From Podochytrium sp. JEL0797 (taxonomy: Eukaryota > Chytridiomycota > Chytridiomycetes > Chytridiales > Chytriomycetaceae), in assembly GCA_027596195.1 (NCBI GenBank), contig JADGJG010000167.1:1-34761 (forward strand): DNA of 34,761 nucleotides, in the 5' to 3' direction. Positions 29,491 to 34,761 of this stretch are shown one piece after another (position 1 is the stretch's first letter; every line of letters begins with the position of its first letter). The notes below the pieces were generated by a model. That model was given only the letters and a program-made list of their open reading frames with translations. It was not told where the DNA came from and did no database searches. Position numbers and translations under genes: made by a program.

Positions 29491-32400
29491 TTACAAGCCA
29501 ACAACCGTGACTGGAATTCCAACAGCAGGATAATGAACCGAGGCTGGGAAAGTTCCAATCATGGCACTCAAAGTCTGGTCCGCATTGACAAGGAACGTAT
29601 TTTGGTGAGCTCCAGCCAAAGCACCAACCATGTTGGCGGCAGCCACCAACTGGTCGGTCGTTTGGATCATCGGAACCGGCTCGGTGGTGGCAAACTGGTT
29701 CGGCATGACCGTGACGGGAGTCTTCAACGTGTAGTCGATGGTTCCGAGAGTGACCACTCCCTTGGGGGTCACCACGGTGACGGTGGCTTTGATGGCGAGG
29801 AGGGTGTAAGGAGCTGGGAGCGGGTTGGCGAGAGTGAAGACGTTCGTGTTGGGGGAACCAAGTGTGAGCTTGGAACCAGTGCACATGACTTGCGATGGGA
29901 GCGTGGTCAAGGTGATGGGGGTAACAATGTGAACGGGAACATTGTTGGCCTGGTAATCGAGCATCACTGGGTACGTGCCGATAGCGGCGGTCAAAGTCTG
30001 GTTCGCGTTCACCAACAAGGAGTCATGTCCAGAAGCCAAGAGCATCATGACCAATCCGACAGACGTCTCGTATTGCTGAGGGGTTTGGAGCAAGGGGACT
30101 GGCTCGGTGTTGGCTTGGCCGTGGGGAGCAACGGTGACGGGGGTCTTGAGCTCGTAGTCGATGCTACCAATGACAATCAATCCCCTTGGGGTCTGCGCAG
30201 TCACAGTCGCCTTGATGTGGAGCAGGGTGTAGGGCGCGTCGAGTGGGTTGGCAATGGTAAACACGTTCATGGATGGTCTTCCAACAACGGCATCTCCCGG
30301 GGTCAACGTGGAAGAGACCACCATGACAGCGTTCTGTGGACCCGTGATGGTAGCAGGAATGGACAATTTGGAGAATGCTGGCTTGAGAGAGTCGTAGACG
30401 ATGGAATCGGCGGTTCCCACAATAGTAGATTGAACGCTTCCACCGGCAATGAATCCAGACATGAGGTGGCGGAGGACCATTTGAGAAGTCGCGTCGGCAC
30501 CGTAAGCCATGACGACCGTGGTGGTAATAGGGTTGGGTCCAGGAACAACCATCATGTTTGGCATAACCGCTGACCCAACGCTGACTCCTCCAACTTGCAA
30601 TCCCATTGTGACGTCCACGTTGGTGCTGAGCGAAAGCGTGGACGGGTTGTTCAAAATGATTTGAACTTCCAAATGGACTCCATTCTTGTCACCGCCCATC
30701 ACCTTGGTGGAAACGACCTGAACGTTTTGGAATCCTTGGAATCCTTGAAGTGGGAGAATGTCCGTCAAGGGAAGAGCAATCTGGGCGTCTCCGGCAGCCG
30801 TAGAAATCTTGGAAACAGCGGAACCAGTGATATTGACGGAGGCCGTGTCCACAAAGGTCAAAGCGGCCATGAAGTGAGCGAACATGTCCTCTTTTCCAGG
30901 AATCGCCACCAAAGATCCTCCCGAGACAGCAGTGGTGAGAATGCGGCTTGTTTGGTCCGCAGAAGCAGCCCCCATGGCAGTTGTAAGAGTAGCAAAGGCA
31001 ACGTTGGTCTGAATGTCAATGAACTGCAACGTCTGTTGAACGGATTTCACATCCACTGGGAACGCGTATGGAAGAGTGAAGAGGGCCGTGATGACTGGGG
31101 CAGAAAGGGACACGCTCATTCCAGTCTTGTCCGAAGGGTTCATCGAAACAGCCATGGACGGAATCTAAACAAGAAACGGCAATCAGAAACGATTTCAACC
31201 TCCACATTCAAAATTGATGCTCACCGTAAGTTTGGAAACAATAGGTCCAGTCAATTTGGGGGATGGCACGGTAAGGCTGATCTTCAACTGCTGCAACGAT
31301 CTGTTCAACCAAGTCGAGGCGAGCGACGAGCTGTTTCCAGTAATAATCGTGTTCAAGCCCTCTCCACTCAACAAGAACGTGTTCATCAAGACCGAAAGCT
31401 TTTCCGAATCAGCCACCCTCATGGCACCAGTCATGGGAATCACGTTGGCACCAGGCGCCATCTTGACAGCAGTGGAGGCCAAAGAACCGATCGGGGTCAT
31501 GTCTTGTGCGAAAAGGTTGAACACAACGTCACCCATGTCCATGGAGATGGCGCTTGGGTTCGAGATGCTGGAAGACGTGACGATACGGATACCAACGGCA
31601 GGGTCGGAGCTTGGCAAGTCAAAGGAAACAATCGACACGTTCGTCAACCCGTTGAACCCGGCTTGATCAATGACCTTGGAGAGCTTGAGGTTCGTGAATG
31701 TCAATCCATACGCTTCCGCGGATGCGATGCCGTCGAGTTTCCAGGAGAAGCTCGGCGAGTTGATCATGGAAGCAGAAAACAAGGCCATGTTGTCGGTGGA
31801 CGAGATGTTGAACACGGTGTCGACAGCGATGCTTCCGGACTTGGGGTAAACTCCAGAAACAGAGACTGGCGCGAGTTGCATGGTACCAAGGACAAGGTCG
31901 GCTGCGCCATCAGCGCGCTTGGTCCAAGAAACAGTGACTGGGGCGGGGAAAGAAAGAGTGGCGTCCATGTATCCGGCTTGAGTGGCGGCTCCAGTCCCGA
32001 CAAGGTGGAAAGAGTTCTCCTGCACCTGGTTAATGCCAGTCGAGTTGAGGTTCAACGCGGACTGCGTGATGGAGTCTTGGGCAATCGAGGTCAAGTTCAT
32101 GTTGATGCTGTGTTTGATTCGATGTGAGCAATAGGGCTTCAAAAAAGGGAATGGGGTGATGCTACCTCAAAGAGACGGTCTTGAATGCAGTGTTCAACCA
32201 CGAAATGGTCTGGCCCGAGGACGAGACAACGTGGTTGCCCGTCAAAGCGACTGGGACAACGTTGTTGACGGCATTCACAAGCAAAGATTGGACCTTGGCG
32301 TTGATGGTAGTGCCGTTCACGGGGGCAATGATACCCGTCATTTGGATGATGTTGCTTCCTGGAGCCAAGACGACATCCTGAATAAAATCTTGATTAAAAC

Positions 32401-33314
32401 CTACATCACCAAAAAAAAATTGGAGATGGGCTGTATACAACATACCTTGGACTGCATCTGTCCCTTTCCAGTTCCCAAAGTGAAATCAAAGAACATCTTG
32501 CCCATGTCCATAGTGATTTGAGACGGGTTCGTGAGGTCGGAAGTAACGGTCGTGTTGACATTGTCCCCATCTCCGTGGCTCGCATCGAAACCCTTGACGG
32601 AGATCTGCGAGAGTCCATTGAACCCAGCCAAAGTAACAACCTTGTTGATGGAAAGACCCTTGATGGTCAACCCCAACGCCTTGGCCTCAGCGTTTCCACT
32701 CATTCTCCACGAAAAGTTGGCTCCATGAATCATGTACGTGCTGAAGGCGGCCATGTTGTCGGTGGAAGAAATGTTGAAGGTCGACGAGAGGGTCACGTCT
32801 CCGGTTCCAGAGCTCGATGTGCTGATGGAAGAAAGGGAGACGGATCCAAGCGGCAAGTCGGCGGCACCACCTTCACGGTTCGTCCACGAGATTTGGACTG
32901 GCTCCGGGAAGTTGAGAACAGCCGCCATGGAACCGGCTCCAGAAACAGTTCCCGCAGAGGAAAGTGCGAAAGCGCTTTCTTGTGCGTTGGTGATGGACGA
33001 GTTGGTCAAAGTGATTTGAGATCCATCAATGGATGACTGAGCAATGTGAGGAGCCACGACGAACACAACGATCAGGGCGAGGGCAACGATGATGACCACA
33101 AGGGCAACGAGGATGATGAGGATCAACTTCTTGGTCCAGCGGATGCCGCACACGACTTTGCCCTCCTCTGGGACAGAAAAGAAATTTAGGGTTGCGTTGG
33201 GGACGGGGGGGTTTGCCACAAACGAGCCAAGCGCTGTGCGCAAGGCTTGAATGCGATGCACGTACGGGGTTGCTCTTTGGTCTGGTCTCCGTGGAAGTCT
33301 TCGGCGGATGACAT
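29491..33314 (-). CDS. DUF3712 / Tag1-like membrane protein, long paralog
   Basis: Exons 33314-33266, 33167-32446, 32377-32166, 32107-31225 and 31164-29491 give 1179 residues. The five open blocks join in frame through GT-AG introns of 57-100 nt. A cytosolic head of 26 residues, VCGIRWTKK, one membrane segment (about 28-52), then a large lumenal part: DUF3712 unit 1 (about 55-330), unit 2 (about 330-620) and further LEA/WHy-like sandwiches. The last 320 residues hold a tandem duplication: NVFTIANPLDAPYTLLHIKATVT and NVFTLANPLPAPYTLLAIKATVT, each followed by KTPVTV, TEPVP and a LLVNANQTL / FLVNADQTL block. Many N-x-S/T sites suit a glycosylated vacuolar or cell-surface location. It is the tandem partner of the shorter gene downstream. 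Confidence 0.8.
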
Positions 33315-34143
33315 TCTATTTCTAGTCTTTTTGGTAAACGAGATCAGGGGGCAGGGCTGCCTTTTTGTTCGAAAAAAGCCTCCCAAACGAGAGATCCAGC
33401 AGAGCCAAAATTTTTTGCCAATTTCAAGATTTTTTTGGTTTTTTAATCAATTCCAACCCATGAGCTCTATACGACTTTGATCCGCTCTCCGAACGCAGCC
33501 TGCCGTTACTGATCCACTGACAATTAAGCCGAATGATAATGGATGCATGTGAGAGCGTCGGTGAGCAGGCGAAACAAGGCGCAGCACAAAAGCTCGTTTA
33601 TCGGCCGCCTCGTTTCGAACCCTCTCGAACCCTGAGGTTGGATCTCAATTTCCTCCACGCGAACGGCGAAAGAATATAAGTTGATATCCCTTAATTGGTC
33701 CTGTAAAGTGCTGAAGAAATAGTGGAATCATTCGAAAAGTGATTCTTCAGGATATTCCTTGCTCCGAAACGCGTTCGTACACACCAAGATACTCTCGATT
33801 AAAGAAACGCTTGACCTGATGAAGAAATAGCGGGATGATGACCAGCATGTGGTGAAATCACAAGTCTCTGTCACCACAGGGGTGCTTCAGGATCTCTTGC
33901 GAAAAGGATGAGAGGAACAGAGGAATTCCACTTTACAGTGTCTTGACTTTATAGAATTTTGCGGCCAGGGGGGTAGGGGGCGGGCGGGAGGGAGGTCTCC
34001 ACTTTTTTGGAATCTCATTTTCAAGCGGGAATTTCTGGCGGGACGGACAACACCGAGAAAAAAACACATCGCCCCTCCCCTCCCCCCGCAGCTTTTCAAA
34101 TCCGACAAAGCAACCGAATTCGAAAAGCCACACCCTTCGAAAC
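33315..34143. other. Divergent intergenic region with a decayed duplicated segment
   Basis: The 829-bp gap lies between the long DUF3712 gene (minus) and the F-box gene (plus). At about 33711-33762 and 33817-33900 two diverged copies share GAAGAAATAG near one end and CTTCAGGAT..CTTGC near the other. Read on the minus strand both give similar peptides (MLVIIPLFLHQ and FRMIPLFLQHF) in frames broken by stops, as in a gene relic. Confidence 0.35.
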
Positions 34144-34761
34144 ATGAAACTATCATTCCGACGAACCTGCACCACGCGCTCGAACCCCAAAACCGCACCC
34201 CCACCTTCGGACAAGCAAATCCCGTCATCGGACAAACCAAACCCCGCCGCACCGTGCAGCAAAAGCATCACACACGACAACCATCGACCCCCAACTCCAC
34301 CCACCACCTCCCCACCCACATCCACCTTCTCCACCCTCGTCCACCCAACCCACACCTCCCGCGGCTCCACTACACCTAGAATCCCAGGCCGCCCCGCAAC
34401 CCTCAACATCACCCACCTCTCCTCCCCACTCCTCCTCCAAATCCTTAAACACGCACTCACACATCTCTCGAGTGTCGTCACGTTCCGCCGCGTGTGTCGG
34501 AAATTGAATCGAGCGTTTACGGCGAACCCTGTCCTCGCGGACGAAGTTGTTTGGAAACGCGTTGCTGCATGTCTTGTGGATGTTGGAGAGGATATGGAAA
34601 CGGTGCGGAGTGCAGGGCAGACGTGGGAGGCGGTTGTGAAGGTTTGGTGGGCTTGGGAACGGGTTGGTGGGGTTCGGAGAGTGTTGGGGAGGGGAACGAT
34701 TGAGTCTACGGAGGAGGGGTGGATGGATGCGACTTTGGGTGGGATGGTGGGTGGGGGGAGG
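34144..34761 (+). CDS. F-box protein, 3' end beyond the window
   Basis: The frame opens with ATG at 34144 and runs 206 codons without a stop to the window edge, so the gene is partial. Residues 1-85 are Pro/Thr/Ser-rich and probably disordered. Residues 88-140 fit an F-box: LNITHLSSPLLLQILKHALTHLSSV, FRRVCRKLNRAF and a Trp-containing VVWKRV. F-box proteins recruit targets to SCF ubiquitin ligases via Skp1; the target-binding part lies outside the window. G+T-rich codon use at the right end resembles that of the KCTD-like gene. Confidence 0.6.
   Translation, partial: MKLSFRRTCTTRSNPKTAPPPSDKQIPSSDKPNPAAPCSKSITHDNHRPPTPPTTSPPTSTFSTLVHPTHTSRGSTTPRIPGRPATLNITHLSSPLLLQILKHALTHLSSVVTFRRVCRKLNRAFTANPVLADEVVWKRVAACLVDVGEDMETVRSAGQTWEAVVKVWWAWERVGGVRRVLGRGTIESTEEGWMDATLGGMVGGGR

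Noticed and set aside
29482..32127. Long plus-strand open frames (363 and 510 codons) opposite the long DUF3712 gene
   Set aside because: They mirror the codon bias of the minus-strand gene; their products are His/Gly/Arg/Val-rich without any domain, and the minus strand has a coherent five-exon gene.
33887..34481. Minus-strand frames of 121 and 182 codons over the right-edge F-box gene
   Set aside because: Trp/Gly/Val-rich composition is typical of antisense of Pro/Thr codons; the plus-strand F-box reading is coherent.

Overview
The window is a gene-dense piece of a fungal nuclear genome. Genes lie on both strands, are split by short GT-AG introns (most 30-125 nt, a few 260-400 nt), and have intergenic gaps of about 25-850 bp with AATAAA-type poly(A) signals. 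Gene content (Pex22-like peroxin, DUF3712/Tag1-like proteins, STK32/YANK kinase, NIPA-like transporter, Ecl1-like zinc proteins) says fungus. The iron-sulfur L-serine dehydratase and the intron style suggest an early-diverging (chytrid-like) lineage; that is inference, because no rRNA or tRNA is present. All gene models were spliced by hand from reading-frame continuity, family conservation and splice signals.

Left part (1-10.4 kb). A minus-strand gene joins an F-box, a ubiquitin-binding ZnF-UBP and a DUSP domain. It is divergent from a Pex22-like gene, which converges on a two-domain fasciclin type I membrane protein with a long phosphosite-rich tail. Divergent from that is a 978-residue protein with a KCTD/BTB domain between N- and C-terminal membrane segments.

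Middle (10.6-20.1 kb). A seven-exon, bacterial-type [4Fe-4S] L-serine dehydratase with a mitochondrial-looking leader comes first. It is followed by the most unusual stretch: five tandem plus-strand genes (13.7, 15.3, 16.8, 18.5 and 19.4 kb) and two decayed relatives. Each gene has a 17-20 nt first exon that ends inside the Trp codon of an LNW motif. Each second exon opens with a C-x-C-G...C-x3-C zinc-binding signature like fungal Ecl1 life-span factors, and four share a C-terminal motif. One copy has a frame break.

Right part (20.4-34.8 kb). Class II fumarase; a NIPA-type Mg2+ transporter with a 430-residue disordered tail; a convergent STK32/YANK kinase with a possible N-myristoylation site; a small mitochondrial single-pass protein; two tandem DUF3712/Tag1-like membrane proteins of 360 and 1179 residues, clearly duplicates; and, cut by the right edge, a second F-box gene.

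There is no operon logic. Loose themes are ubiquitin signalling (two F-box genes, a Pex22-like protein), vacuole/membrane proteins, and stress or life-span factors. The local tandem duplications (Ecl1-like array, DUF3712 pair) are the main signs of recent change. No mobile element, tRNA, rRNA or CRISPR array was recognised.
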